Origin: Ruminococcus flavefaciens
GTDB lineage: Bacteria; Bacillota; Clostridia; Oscillospirales; Ruminococcaceae
Reading direction: 5' to 3'
DNA: 64,000 nt
NCBI GenBank assembly: GCA_023663905.1
Contig: JAMPGO010000001.1
Span: forward strand, 235,940 to 299,939
Within the stretch, counting starts at the first letter, position 1; every line of letters starts with the position of its first letter. The translations under genes were made by a program, and so were the position numbers. Below are positions 47,407 to 56,702 of the stretch, piece after piece. The notes beneath the pieces were generated by a model that saw nothing but the letters and a program-made list of their open reading frames with translations, had not been told where the DNA came from and did no database searches.

Positions 47407-47952
47407 ATGTCAAGAATCGGCAGAATGCCCATTACAGTTCCGGCAGGTGTGGAAGTCAAGAACGACAACAACTGCATCACAGTTAAGGGACCCAAGGGCG
47501 AACTTACAAAGCAGTTCAGCACAGAACTCGGCATCGAAATTGCTGACGGTGTTGTAACAGTAACAAGACCGAGCGATGACAAGAAACATCGTTCACTTCA
47601 CGGTCTTACAAGAACTCTCATCGCAAATATGGTTGAGGGTGTAACAAACGGCTATTCAAAAACTCTCGAAATCGAGGGCGTTGGCTATCGTGCTGCTAAG
47701 TCAGGCACTAAGATTACTCTTAGCCTCGGCTTCTCACATCCTGTTGTATTTGAGGAAACAGACGCTATCAAGCTTGATGTTCCTCAGCCCAACAGAATCG
47801 TTGTAAGCGGTATCGATAAGCAGGCTGTAGGTCAGTTTGCAGCTGAAATCCGTGAAAAGCGTCCGCCTGAGCCTTATAAGGGCAAGGGTATCAGATATGC
47901 CGGCGAGCGTATCATCCGCAAGGAAGGTAAAGCCGGCAAGGGCAAGAAGTAA
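47407..47952 (+). CDS. rplF: 50S ribosomal protein L6
   Basis: 181 residues, MSRIGRMPITVPAGVEV start and a GKGIRYAGERIIRKEGKAGK end with a basic tail. Normal length. Confidence 0.97.
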   Translation: MSRIGRMPITVPAGVEVKNDNNCITVKGPKGELTKQFSTELGIEIADGVVTVTRPSDDKKHRSLHGLTRTLIANMVEGVTNGYSKTLEIEGVGYRAAKSGTKITLSLGFSHPVVFEETDAIKLDVPQPNRIVVSGIDKQAVGQFAAEIREKRPPEPYKGKGIRYAGERIIRKEGKAGKGKK

Positions 47953-47971
47953 TTAAAAGGAGCAGATTGCT

Positions 47972-48331
47972 ATGATAAAGAAATTTGACAGCAATAAGGC
48001 AAGAATCAAGAGACACCAGAGAATCCGCAATAAGATTTCAGGTACTCCGGAATGTCCTCGTCTCAATGTTTTCCGTTCTTCTAAGCACATTTATGCTCAG
48101 ATTATCGATGACGTAAACGGCGTTACTCTTGCTTCAGCATCAAGTATGGACAAGGGCTTTGAGGGCAACGGCGGAAACGCTGAAGGCGCTCGCAAAGTCG
48201 GCGAAATGATTGCAAAGAATGCTGCTGAAAAGGGTATCAGTGCAGTTGTTTTCGATAGAGGCGGTTACCTCTATCACGGCAGAGTTAAGGAACTCGCTGA
48301 GGGCGCACGTGAAAACGGCTTAAAGTTCTAA
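47972..48331 (+). CDS. rplR: 50S ribosomal protein L18
   Basis: 119 residues; basic N-terminus and the [22 protein letters not shown] end. 5S rRNA-binding partner of L5. Confidence 0.97.
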   Translation: MIKKFDSNKARIKRHQRIRNKISGTPECPRLNVFRSSKHIYAQIIDDVNGVTLASASSMDKGFEGNGGNAEGARKVGEMIAKNAAEKGISAVVFDRGGYLYHGRVKELAEGARENGLKF

Positions 48332-48346
48332 GAGGGAGGTAAAACA

Positions 48347-48847
48347 ATGGCTAATATTGAAACACAGGCTCCTGAGCTTCAGGAAAAGGTTGTTGCTATC
48401 AACAGAGTTTCCAAGACAGTTAAGGGCGGTAGAATTATGAAATTCTCAGCTCTCGTTGTTGTCGGCGACGGCAACGGCACTGTAGGCTTTGGTCTCGGCA
48501 AGTCCGGCGAAGTTCCGGACGCTATCCGCAAGGGTATTGAAGACGCTAAGAAGAATCTCTGCAAGGTTGCTCTCAAGGGAACTACTATCCCTCACGAAAT
48601 CGTAGGCGAATTCGGCGCAGGCAGAGTTCTTATGAAGCCAGCTGCACCCGGTACGGGTGTTATCGCCGGCGGTCCTGTCCGTGCAGTAATTGAAGTTGCA
48701 GGTATCAAGGACATCAGAACTAAGTCTCTTCGTTCAAACAATCCCTGCAACGTAGTAAGAGCTACAATCAACGGTCTTAAGTCCTGCACTTCTGCAAAGG
48801 AAGTTGCTGAAAAGAGAGGCAAGTCCGTTAAGGAAATTTTAGGTTAA
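48347..48847 (+). CDS. rpsE: 30S ribosomal protein S5
   Basis: 166 residues with the [18 protein letters not shown] fidelity loop and [15 protein letters not shown] segment. GGGAGG site upstream. Confidence 0.97.
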   Translation: MANIETQAPELQEKVVAINRVSKTVKGGRIMKFSALVVVGDGNGTVGFGLGKSGEVPDAIRKGIEDAKKNLCKVALKGTTIPHEIVGEFGAGRVLMKPAAPGTGVIAGGPVRAVIEVAGIKDIRTKSLRSNNPCNVVRATINGLKSCTSAKEVAEKRGKSVKEILG

Positions 48848-48860
48848 GGAGGCATTGACA

Positions 48861-49037
48861 ATGGCTAAGAAAATCAAGCTCATCAAGAGCCTCATCGGAA
48901 GAAAAGACGACCAGATTGCTACTGCAAACTCTCTCGGTCTCAAGAAAATCGGCGATGTCACAACTCAGCCCGACAATGCTCAGACTCAGGGCAAGATAAA
49001 CAAAATTTCACACCTCATCGAGGTTACAGAAGCGTAA
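48861..49037 (+). CDS. rpmD: 50S ribosomal protein L30
   Basis: 58 residues from the ATG at 48861, eight bases after GGAGG; an in-frame TTG at 48855 is too close to the site. [24 protein letters not shown] is typical. Confidence 0.94.
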   Translation: MAKKIKLIKSLIGRKDDQIATANSLGLKKIGDVTTQPDNAQTQGKINKISHLIEVTEA

Positions 49038-49054
49038 ACAAGGAGGTGCAAACT

Positions 49055-49495
49055 ATGAAAATTCACGAATTAACTCCCGCAGCTGATTCCAACAAGGCTG
49101 TAAAGCGTGTCGGAAGAGGTCACGGCTCAGGAAACGGCAAAACTGCCGGTAAGGGTCACAAAGGACAGAACGCACGTTCAGGCGGCGGCGTAAGAATCGG
49201 TTTTGAAGGCGGTCAGATGCCTCTTGCAAGACGTATCCCTAAGAGAGGATTCAACAACATTTTCGCAACCAAGTACGCTATCGTTAATGTTTCAGACCTT
49301 AACAAGTTTGAAAACGGTACTGTTGTAGATGCAGAGCTTCTCAAGGCTTCAGGTCTTATCAAGAAAGTGTACGACGGCGTTAAGGTTCTCGGAAACGGAG
49401 AGATTACTGCTCAGCTTACTGTTAAGGCTGCAAAGTTCTCTCAGAGTGCTGTTGAGAAGATTGAAAAGGCAGGCGGAAAGACTGAGGTGATGTAA
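49055..49495 (+). CDS. rplO: 50S ribosomal protein L15
   Basis: 146 residues from the ATG at 49055 (AGGAGG upstream). The Gly/Lys-rich N-terminal extension ([19 protein letters not shown]) is typical. secY starts one base after its stop. Confidence 0.97.
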   Translation: MKIHELTPAADSNKAVKRVGRGHGSGNGKTAGKGHKGQNARSGGGVRIGFEGGQMPLARRIPKRGFNNIFATKYAIVNVSDLNKFENGTVVDAELLKASGLIKKVYDGVKVLGNGEITAQLTVKAAKFSQSAVEKIEKAGGKTEVM

Positions 49496-49496
49496 T

Positions 49497-50807
49497 GTGT
49501 TTCAGACATTGAAACGTGCTTGGAGTGTTCCGGAAATAAGGAAAAAGCTTTTATACACATTGCTTATGATTATTATTTTCAGATTCGGAAGTGCAGTATC
49601 CGTTCCTTTTCTTGATACGTCAGTCGTTTCAAGCTGGATGGAGCAGAATGCCACAAACGGTAACTTCCTCGAATACCTCAATACCATTACAGGCGGCGCA
49701 CTTTCACAGGCAACATTATTCTCACTTTCAATCACACCTTATATCAATGCGTCAATTATTATGCAGTTGTTGACGTATGCTCTTCCACCGCTCGAACGAT
49801 TGCGTGACGAGGGTGAAGAGGGCAGAAAGAAACTTAACAAGATTACGGCGGCTGTGGCGCTGGCTCTCTCGATATTTATGGGCTTCGCCTACTACCTGAC
49901 CCTCAAAAGTCAGATGCAGGCAGTCAAGTATACGAGCGGCTGGGAAATGTATTTCAGTGCAGTTGTCATAATTGCCTGCTTTGTTGCGGGTTCTTCATTC
50001 GTAGTATGGATGGGCAACAGAATCAGCGACAAGGGCATAGGAAACGGTGTTTCGATTATACTTTTTGCAGGTATCGCCGCACGTTTCCCTGTTGACGCAG
50101 GTCATCTTGTTTCACTTATAAAGCAAGAACCGTCAAAGTATCTTTTCGTTACTATCGGCTACCTTGTATTTATAGTTTTCGAATTTGCTTTCATCGTTTT
50201 TATGAACGAATCCGAAAGACGTATTCCTATTCAGTATGCTAAGCGTGTAGTAGGAAGAAAACAGTACGGCGGACAGAAAACTCATATCCCTGTAAAGGTA
50301 ATGATGAGCGGTGTTATGCCTATCATCTTTGCAATGTCGTTTATGTCTCTTCCGCAGACAATCCAGCTTTTCGCAGGTGTTCCCGAAACCACAACAGGCT
50401 TCTACTATCACTTCTGCAAGTTCTTCTCGACAACAAGCTGGTCGTATGCAGTGCTGTACTTCATTCTTATTATCGCATTCAACTATTTCTACGTATCAAT
50501 TCAGTACAACCCGGTTGAAATCGCAAACAACCTCAGACAGAGCAACGGCGGTATTCCCGGCATAAGACCCGGTAAACCCACATCTGATTACATTCAGAGA
50601 GTTCTTTCAAAGATTGCCCTTGTCGGAGCTGTATTCCTCGGAATCATCGCTATCATCCCGATTTTCTTCGGTATGTTCGACGAGAATCTTCGTACGCTTT
50701 CAATGGGCGGTACAACAATTCTTATCGCAGTAAGCGTTGCCCTTGAGACAACACGTACACTGGAATCACAGCTTATGATGAGACACCACAAAGGCTTCTT
50801 GTCGTAA
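49497..50807 (+). CDS. secY: Preprotein translocase subunit SecY
   Basis: 436 residues from a GTG start, ten membrane helices, with the plug region (TGGALSQATLFSLSITPYINASIIMQ in part) and the cytoplasmic loop RRIPIQYAKRVVGRKQYGG. Core of the SecYEG channel. Conserved position between rplO and adk. Confidence 0.98.
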   Translation: MFQTLKRAWSVPEIRKKLLYTLLMIIIFRFGSAVSVPFLDTSVVSSWMEQNATNGNFLEYLNTITGGALSQATLFSLSITPYINASIIMQLLTYALPPLERLRDEGEEGRKKLNKITAAVALALSIFMGFAYYLTLKSQMQAVKYTSGWEMYFSAVVIIACFVAGSSFVVWMGNRISDKGIGNGVSIILFAGIAARFPVDAGHLVSLIKQEPSKYLFVTIGYLVFIVFEFAFIVFMNESERRIPIQYAKRVVGRKQYGGQKTHIPVKVMMSGVMPIIFAMSFMSLPQTIQLFAGVPETTTGFYYHFCKFFSTTSWSYAVLYFILIIAFNYFYVSIQYNPVEIANNLRQSNGGIPGIRPGKPTSDYIQRVLSKIALVGAVFLGIIAIIPIFFGMFDENLRTLSMGGTTILIAVSVALETTRTLESQLMMRHHKGFLS

Positions 50808-50829
50808 GTTAAAATAAGGAGGAAAACAA

Positions 50830-51465
50830 ATGAATCTCATCTTTTTAGGCGCACCCGGTGCGGGTAAGGGAACACAGGCTGAAGTTGTTTCCGATGCTCT
50901 GAAAATCCCGCAGATTTCCACAGGCAATATTCTCCGTGAGGCTGCTAAAAACGGCACAGAGTACGGACTCAAGGCAAAGGCTGCAATGGATGCCGGCGCA
51001 CTCGTTTCTGACGACATCGTTATCGGCATTCTTAAGGAGAGAATCGCAGAGGACGACTGCAAGGAAGGCTTCATTCTCGACGGCTTCCCGAGAACAGTTC
51101 CTCAGGCAGAGGCTCTCGACGCTATGGGCATTAAAATCGACAAGGTGATTGAAATCAACGTGGCAGACGAAACAATCAAGCAGAGAGTTTCGGGCAGACG
51201 TGTATGTCAGGGCTGCGGAGCTTCATATCACATTGAATACAAGCCTTCAAAAACCGAGGGCATTTGTGACAAGTGCGGTGATGCGACTGTAATCCGCAAG
51301 GACGACCAGCCGGAAGTTGTTCTCGACCGTCTCGCTACTTATCACGAAAAGACAGCTCCTCTCAAGGACTATTATCAGGCACAGGGCAAGCTTGTGACTG
51401 TTGAGGGTCAGGAGGAAGTTGCCGACACATCAAAACTCACTCTTGCTGCAGTAGGAGTAGAGTAA
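50830..51465 (+). CDS. adk: Adenylate kinase (zinc LID type)
   Basis: 211 residues. P-loop GAPGAGKGTQ at 7-16, DGFPRTVPQA motif, and a LID with two CxxC pairs (CQGCGASYH and CDKCGDATV), the zinc-binding Gram-positive form. It interconverts ATP, AMP and ADP. The stop overlaps map by one base. Confidence 0.98.
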   Translation: MNLIFLGAPGAGKGTQAEVVSDALKIPQISTGNILREAAKNGTEYGLKAKAAMDAGALVSDDIVIGILKERIAEDDCKEGFILDGFPRTVPQAEALDAMGIKIDKVIEINVADETIKQRVSGRRVCQGCGASYHIEYKPSKTEGICDKCGDATVIRKDDQPEVVLDRLATYHEKTAPLKDYYQAQGKLVTVEGQEEVADTSKLTLAAVGVE

Positions 51466-52217
51466 TGAGCATAACTATCAAATCTCCGTCCGAGTTAGCC
51501 ATAATGCGTGAAGCAGGAAGAATCACCTGCGGCGCAATATGGTATGCGGGCGAACGTTTAAAGCCGGGTATGTCAACGCTTGACGTTGATAAGCTTGTCG
51601 GCGAATATTACGCAAGACACGGCTGTAAATCCTGCTTTAAAGGACTTTACGGATTCCCTGCAAACGCCTGTATCTCAGTAAATGAGGAGGTAATCCACGG
51701 AATCCCGAGAGCAAACCACAGGCTTAAGGAAGGCGACATTGTCAGCATAGATACAGGAGCTGCGTACAAGGGCTTCAACGGCGACAGCTGCTGGACTTTT
51801 CCTGTCGGTAAGATTTCTGATGAAGCAAAGGCATTGCTTGAGGTTACTGAAAAAAGTCTGTACGAGGGAATTGCTCAGGCTCAGGTTGGCGCAAGAATCG
51901 GAGATATTTCTCACGCTGTAGAAGAATACTGTGCTTCACGAGGCTACGGAATCGTAAGAAATTACTGCGGCCACGGCATCGGCAGAGAGGTTCACGAATC
52001 ACCGGAGATACCGAACTGGGGACGTGCCGGTCACGGTCCGAGGCTTGTTTCCGGTATGACGATATGCATCGAACCTATGATTAATCAGAAGGGCGACGAT
52101 GTTAAAACTCTCAAAGACGGCTGGACTGTGGTTACCAAGAATGGTTCGCTGTCAGCTCATTTCGAGCACGCAATCGCAATAACTCCTGACGGTCCCGTCA
52201 TTCTGACTCAACCATAA
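51465..52217 (+). CDS. map: Methionine aminopeptidase, type I
   Basis: 250 residues. All five metal ligands of the M24A family are visible: two Asp in SIDTGAAYKGFNGDSCW, His in YCGHGIGREVHESP, Glu in CIEPM and Glu in HFEHAIAIT. It removes the initiator Met from nascent proteins. Confidence 0.98.
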   Translation: MSITIKSPSELAIMREAGRITCGAIWYAGERLKPGMSTLDVDKLVGEYYARHGCKSCFKGLYGFPANACISVNEEVIHGIPRANHRLKEGDIVSIDTGAAYKGFNGDSCWTFPVGKISDEAKALLEVTEKSLYEGIAQAQVGARIGDISHAVEEYCASRGYGIVRNYCGHGIGREVHESPEIPNWGRAGHGPRLVSGMTICIEPMINQKGDDVKTLKDGWTVVTKNGSLSAHFEHAIAITPDGPVILTQP

Positions 52218-52231
52218 CGGAGGAATTTATT

Positions 52232-52477
52232 GTGAAGCTGAATACAGGCTCTGTTGTGAGGGCTTCTGCCGGGAGAGACTGCGGAGGGTTCTTCGTTGTT
52301 GTTTCGGCTGATGACAAAAGCTGTATGATTGCAGACGGGAAAAGCAGAAAGCTTGCTTCTCCCAAACGCAAGAATATAAAGCACATATGCCCCACAGACA
52401 GTATGATTGATATTAACGGCATAACTGATAAAAGGCTCAGAACGCTTCTTAGGGACTTTAAGAGCGGAGAGCAATGA
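52232..52477 (+). CDS. KOW-domain RNA-binding protein (L14e-like)
   Basis: 81 residues from a GTG start behind GGAGG. The KOW-like N-terminus (GSVVRASAGRDCGGFFVVV) matches the short L14e/L27e-like proteins found between map and infA in many clostridia. Probably ribosome- or RNA-associated; its role is not established. Confidence 0.85.
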   Translation: MKLNTGSVVRASAGRDCGGFFVVVSADDKSCMIADGKSRKLASPKRKNIKHICPTDSMIDINGITDKRLRTLLRDFKSGEQ

Positions 52478-52490
52478 GGAGGTTATTTAA

Positions 52491-52709
52491 GTGTCAAAAG
52501 AAGATGTAATCGAGGTTGAGGGCGTTGTCACAGACGCACTGCCTAATGCAATGTTCAAAGTTCAGCTTGAAAACGGTCACGAGGTTCTTGCTCACGTTTC
52601 AGGCAAGCTCAGAATGAATTATATCAGAATCGTGCCGGGCGACAAGGTGAAGCTTGAAATGTCACCTTACGACCTCTCAAAGGGTCGCATAACCTGGCGA
52701 GTTAAGTAA
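52491..52709 (+). CDS. infA: Translation initiation factor IF-1
   Basis: 72 residues, complete S1/OB fold ([32 protein letters not shown]). GTG start with GAGGAGG upstream. Binds the 30S A site during initiation. Confidence 0.98.
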   Translation: MSKEDVIEVEGVVTDALPNAMFKVQLENGHEVLAHVSGKLRMNYIRIVPGDKVKLEMSPYDLSKGRITWRVK

Positions 52710-52729
52710 AAAAGAGGAGGTATTTCCTA

Positions 52730-52843
52730 ATGAAAGTCAGACCTTCAGTAAAACCTATTTGCGAAAAGTGCAAGGTTATCAAACGTAAGGGCAGAATTAT
52801 GGTAATCTGCGAAAATCCCAAGCACAAGCAGCGTCAGGGTTAA
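52730..52843 (+). CDS. rpmJ: 50S ribosomal protein L36, zinc form
   Basis: 37 residues: [20 protein letters not shown] then a C-terminal [13 protein letters not shown]. The CxxC pair plus a later Cys and His bind zinc (C+ form). AGAGGAGG site upstream; start and stop both clear. Confidence 0.96.
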   Translation: MKVRPSVKPICEKCKVIKRKGRIMVICENPKHKQRQG

Positions 52844-52873
52844 TCCTGAACACATTCAATGGAGGTATAATTT

Positions 52874-53242
52874 ATGGCAAGAATAGCCGGTGTTGACCTT
52901 CCGAAGAATAAGAGAATTGAGATTGGTCTCACTTATATCTACGGAATCGGTCGTCAGACTGCAACAGATATCCTCGCTAAGACAGGCGTAAATCCTGACG
53001 TAAGAGTCAAGGATTTGGCTGAAGAGGATTTAGCTAAGCTTCGTGACTATATTGGTGCAAACTACACTGTTGAAGGCGACCTTCGTCGTGAAGTTGCACT
53101 TAACATCAAGAGACTTGTTGAGATTGGCTGTTACAGAGGCGTTCGTCACAGAAAGGGTCTCCCCGTAAGAGGTCAGAGAACCAAGACAAACGCAAGAACC
53201 CGCAAAGGTCCTGTAAAGACAATCGCCAACAAGAAAAAGTAA
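52874..53242 (+). CDS. rpsM: 30S ribosomal protein S13
   Basis: 122 residues with [20 protein letters not shown] start and the [18 protein letters not shown] segment. Head protein contacting P-site tRNA; first of the alpha-operon set. Confidence 0.98.
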   Translation: MARIAGVDLPKNKRIEIGLTYIYGIGRQTATDILAKTGVNPDVRVKDLAEEDLAKLRDYIGANYTVEGDLRREVALNIKRLVEIGCYRGVRHRKGLPVRGQRTKTNARTRKGPVKTIANKKK

Positions 53243-53255
53243 GGAGGTATGAGCT

Positions 53256-53660
53256 TTGGCACAGCAGAAAGGTAAAAAAGTTACTACAGTCAGAAGACGT
53301 AGAGAACGCAAGAATATCGAAAGCGGCGCAGTTCATATTCAGTCCACTTTCAATAACACAATCGTTACAATTACAGATACTCAGGGCAATGCCATTTCTT
53401 GGGCAAGTGCAGGAGAACTCGGATTCAGAGGCTCAAAGAAGTCTACTCCTTTCGCAGCACAGACAGCAGCAGAAACAGCTGCAAAGGCTGCTATGGAACA
53501 CGGTCTCAAGTTCGTTGAGGTTTACGTAAAGGGACCCGGCGCAGGTCGTGAGGCTGCTATCAGAGCGCTTCAGACAGCAGGTCTTGAAGTAAGAATGATT
53601 AAGGACGTTACTCCTATCCCGCACAACGGATGCCGTCCTCCCAAAAGAAGACGTGTCTAA
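53256..53660 (+). CDS. rpsK: 30S ribosomal protein S11
   Basis: 134 residues from a TTG start behind AAGGAGG (the only start at the right distance). [18 protein letters not shown] and the [18 protein letters not shown] end are standard. Confidence 0.97.
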   Translation: MAQQKGKKVTTVRRRRERKNIESGAVHIQSTFNNTIVTITDTQGNAISWASAGELGFRGSKKSTPFAAQTAAETAAKAAMEHGLKFVEVYVKGPGAGREAAIRALQTAGLEVRMIKDVTPIPHNGCRPPKRRRV

Positions 53661-53679
53661 TCAAATGGAGGTGTTTTAA

Positions 53680-54279
53680 ATGGCAGTACAGAAAGAACCT
53701 ATTCTTAAAAAGTGCAGAGCTTTGGGCATAAGCCCCGCTGTTATGGGCGTTTCAAAGAAGGAGTCCAACCGCTTCAAGAATGCCAACAACAGAAAGAAAG
53801 TTTCTGAATACGGACTTCAGCTCAAGGAAAAGCAGAAGCTGAAATTCATCTATGGCGTACTCGAAAAGCCTTTCTATCACTATTTCGAGATTGCTTCAAA
53901 AATGGAAGGCAAGGCCGGTGACAACCTCATCACTTGTCTTGAGTCAAGACTCGACAGCGTTGTTTACAGAATGGGTCTCGCTCTCACAAGACGTGAGGCA
54001 AGACAGCTCGTTTCACACGGTCACTATACTGTAAACGGCAATAAGGTCAACATTCCCTCATACAGAGTAAAAGTCGGCGACGTTATTGCTCTCAGAGAGA
54101 AGGACAGAACTTCTGATAAGTTCAAGAACACAGTTGAAGAGACAAAGGACAGAATTGTTCCTGTATGGCTTGACGCAAAGAAGGACGACTTCGCAGCTAC
54201 AGTTACTCGTCTTCCCTCAGCTGAGGATATTGATTACGAGGTTGCTACACACCTCATCGTTGAGCTTTATTCTAAGTAA
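53680..54279 (+). CDS. rpsD: 30S ribosomal protein S4
   Basis: 199 residues, S4 RNA-binding domain (CLESRLDSVVYRMGLALTRREARQLVSHGHYTVNG, in part). The N-terminus lacks the four-Cys zinc motif of some S4 proteins, so this is the C- form, unlike the zinc forms of S14, L24 and L36 in the same operon. Confidence 0.97.
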   Translation: MAVQKEPILKKCRALGISPAVMGVSKKESNRFKNANNRKKVSEYGLQLKEKQKLKFIYGVLEKPFYHYFEIASKMEGKAGDNLITCLESRLDSVVYRMGLALTRREARQLVSHGHYTVNGNKVNIPSYRVKVGDVIALREKDRTSDKFKNTVEETKDRIVPVWLDAKKDDFAATVTRLPSAEDIDYEVATHLIVELYSK

Positions 54280-54336
54280 TCAGCCGGTTACTGGAACTGA
54301 ACTCGTAAACACTTATTGCGAAACAGGAGGGTTTTT

Positions 54337-55302
54337 ATGCTGGAAAAAATCAACAAGCCGGATATCGACATCGTCGAGCTTAAAAGTGACGGCAAATACG
54401 GCAAATTCGTTTTAGCACCGCTTGAGCGTGGATATGGTATAACTCTTGGAAACAGCCTCAGACGTGTGCTGCTCTCCTCACTTCCGGGTGTAGCTGTTAC
54501 ATCTGTAAAGCTTTCGGGCAAGGATGGCACAGTTCACCATGAGTTGTCAACAATTCCGGGCGTAAAGGAAGACGTTACAGAAATAATCCTCAGTATCAAG
54601 GGACTCACTGCCAAGCTTTACGGAGACGGTCCTAAGACTGTTTACATCCAGGCAGAAGGCGAATGTGAGATTACAGCAGATGACATACAGAACGATTCAG
54701 AGGTTGTTATTCTTGACCCCGGTATGCATATCGCTACCCTGAGCAAGGACGCAAAGCTCTGTATGGAAATCACTATCGACAAGGGCAGAGGCTATGTTTC
54801 CGCAGAAAGAAACAAGAAGCAGATTAATATGCCTGTCGATGTTATCGCTGTGGACAGTATCTATACACCTGTTCTGAAGGTTAATTATACTGTAGAAGAT
54901 ACCCGTCTCGGACAGGTTACCGACTATGACAAGCTCACTATGGAGGTATGGACCGACGGTACAATCTCCGCAAAGGAAGCTCTGTCGCAGGCGGCTAATC
55001 TCCTTAACGAACATCTCAAGCTCTTCATCGACCTCTCGGAAGAGGCAGGACTTGCTGAAATTCTCGTGGAGAAAGATGAAAAGGGCAAGGAGAAAATCCT
55101 TGAGATGACGATTGAGGACCTCGACCTGTCTGTGCGTTCATTCAACTGTCTTAAGCGTGCCGGAATTAATACAGTAGATGACCTCATCAACAAGTCTGAG
55201 GAAGAAATGATGAAGGTTAGAAACCTTGGAAAGAAATCCTTCGACGAGGTTAAGGAAAAGCTTCAGTCACTGGGCTTTGACCTCTCCTCTGAGGAAGAAT
55301 AA
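54337..55302 (+). CDS. rpoA: RNA polymerase alpha subunit
   Basis: 321 residues from the ATG at 54337 behind CAGGAGGG. The N-terminal dimerisation domain ([22 protein letters not shown]) and the C-terminal helix-hairpin domain ([24 protein letters not shown]) are complete. The 57-base spacer before it is the longest in the alpha part. Confidence 0.98.
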   Translation: MLEKINKPDIDIVELKSDGKYGKFVLAPLERGYGITLGNSLRRVLLSSLPGVAVTSVKLSGKDGTVHHELSTIPGVKEDVTEIILSIKGLTAKLYGDGPKTVYIQAEGECEITADDIQNDSEVVILDPGMHIATLSKDAKLCMEITIDKGRGYVSAERNKKQINMPVDVIAVDSIYTPVLKVNYTVEDTRLGQVTDYDKLTMEVWTDGTISAKEALSQAANLLNEHLKLFIDLSEEAGLAEILVEKDEKGKEKILEMTIEDLDLSVRSFNCLKRAGINTVDDLINKSEEEMMKVRNLGKKSFDEVKEKLQSLGFDLSSEEE

Positions 55303-55338
55303 TACTATATTATCACTTAAAGAAAAGGAGTGAATTAT

Positions 55339-55683
55339 ATGCCGGGTACAAGAAAGCTGGGAAGAACATCTGACCACAGAAAGGCTATGCTGAGAGGTAT
55401 GGTAACTTTCCTTCTCGAAAACGGTAAAATCGAAACTACCGTTACAAGAGCCAAGGAGGTTCGTGCTGTTGCAGAAAAGATGATTACTATCGGTAAGAAT
55501 AACGACCTGCACTCAAAGCGTCAGGTAATGGCTTATGTAACTAAGGAGTCTGTTGCCAAGAAGCTTTTTGACGAGATTGCTCCCAAATATGCAGACAGAA
55601 ACGGCGGTTATACACAGATTGTTAAAATCGGACCTCGCCGTGGCGACGCTGCTGAAATGGCTATTATCAAGCTTGCTGACTAA
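55339..55683 (+). CDS. rplQ: 50S ribosomal protein L17
   Basis: 114 residues from the ATG at 55339 (AAAAGGAG upstream); [19 protein letters not shown] start typical of L17. Last gene of the ribosomal operon; a strong terminator follows. Confidence 0.97.
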   Translation: MPGTRKLGRTSDHRKAMLRGMVTFLLENGKIETTVTRAKEVRAVAEKMITIGKNNDLHSKRQVMAYVTKESVAKKLFDEIAPKYADRNGGYTQIVKIGPRRGDAAEMAIIKLAD

Positions 55684-55695
55684 TCAGTAAATATA

Positions 55696-55727
55696 AATCC
55701 GTTCTCGCAATGGGAACGGATTTTTTG
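55696..55727 (+). terminator. Terminator of the S10-spc-alpha operon
   Basis: AATCCGTTC/GAACGGATT (9-bp perfect stem) followed by TTTTTT, 12 bases after the rplQ stop. Confidence 0.93.
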
Positions 55728-55749
55728 TAAAGAAAAGAGGAGATATTTT

Positions 55750-56259
55750 ATGAAGAAGAAATTTGCAGCAATTTTTCTGTCCGCTGTATCTGCTGTTTCA
55801 ACAGCCTGCTTTTTTGCGATGAATGCTTTTGCCGAAGGTGAATCCGCCTCCGAGACTGCACAGTCGTCGGGCGGAAACAGCTTCCTTACGTTTGTACTTC
55901 CGCTTCTGCTGATGTTCGTACTGCTCTATTTTATGGCTATCAGACCCCAGAAAAAACAGGAACAGGAAGCCAAGCAGATGCAGAACAGCATTCAGGTCGG
56001 CGACGAGATTGTCACAAACGGCGGTATCGTCGGAATGATTGTCCGTGTCGGCGATGATAATGTCGTAATCGAAACAGGCGGTGAGAGAAATAAGATAAGG
56101 GTCAAGAAGTGGGCTATCGCTGAGAACGTTTCCGCTACAGAGCGTGCAAAGCAGGCACAGCCTAAGTCAAAATCCCCGATTGAATCCGCAGGCGTTGCCG
56201 AAGATGACGGCAAAAAGAAGAAGAAATCCAAAAAATCCGACGATTCCACAGAGGAATAA
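55750..56259 (+). CDS. yajC: Preprotein translocase subunit YajC (extended)
   Basis: 169 residues against about 90-110 in most YajC. It starts with what looks like a cleavable signal peptide (1-28, ending NAFA), then a membrane helix (about 47-65), the YajC core (AIRPQKKQEQEAK; GDEIVTNGGIVGMIVRV) and a Lys/Asp-rich tail. Accessory of SecDF/SecYEG; secDF is not next to it here. Extra signal and tail are unusual but seen in this lineage (inference). Confidence 0.85.
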   Translation: MKKKFAAIFLSAVSAVSTACFFAMNAFAEGESASETAQSSGGNSFLTFVLPLLLMFVLLYFMAIRPQKKQEQEAKQMQNSIQVGDEIVTNGGIVGMIVRVGDDNVVIETGGERNKIRVKKWAIAENVSATERAKQAQPKSKSPIESAGVAEDDGKKKKKSKKSDDSTEE

Positions 56260-56268
56260 TAAAACAAG

Positions 56269-56309
56269 CCTCCGCATAGAATTTATTAATTCTATTTGCG
56301 GAGGTTTTT
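56269..56309 (+). terminator. Terminator hairpin overlapping the next ribosome-binding site
   Basis: CCTCCGCA pairs with TGCGGAGG and, after a 2-base bulge, TAGAATT with AATTCTA (loop TATT), followed by TTTTT. The right arm contains GCGGAGG, the only ribosome site for the gene that starts at 56310. Confidence 0.85.
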
Positions 56310-56702
56310 ATGCGTCGTCATCGTCAGAGCCTGTGGACAAACACTTTTTTCAGCTTCGCCGTGCCTGTTTCCGTCGGAGCGGTCTGCATTTTTCTGTGCA
56401 GTGCAGTTTTTTCAATGCTTGCATTTTTTGTGTTCAAGAATATGATGTTTGCGGATATATTCACCGTACTTTCCTTGTCGGTCGGAGGAATTTCGGGCGG
56501 TTATCTGTGCGGAAAATATCGCCGTCATCGTGGACTGATTGACGGGGCAGTGTGCGGAGGACTGCTTTATGCCCTTATTTTCGCCGTCGGAGCTTGTTTC
56601 GGGGAATTTACTGACATAAAAAAACTGCTCCTGCTTGTTGTTGCAGGAGCAGTCGGAGGAGTTTCGGGTGTTAACTCGAAACGTCCGAAGAATCTTATGT
56701 GA
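56310..56702 (+). CDS. TIGR04086-type small membrane protein
   Basis: 130 residues, four hydrophobic segments with conserved small-residue motifs (GGISGGYLCGKYRRHRGLIDGAVCGGLLY; VAGAVGGVSGVNSKR). This family commonly follows yajC in clostridia; function unknown. Its ribosome site lies inside the terminator hairpin. It converges on htrA with no gap. Confidence 0.8.
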   Translation: MRRHRQSLWTNTFFSFAVPVSVGAVCIFLCSAVFSMLAFFVFKNMMFADIFTVLSLSVGGISGGYLCGKYRRHRGLIDGAVCGGLLYALIFAVGACFGEFTDIKKLLLLVVAGAVGGVSGVNSKRPKNLM

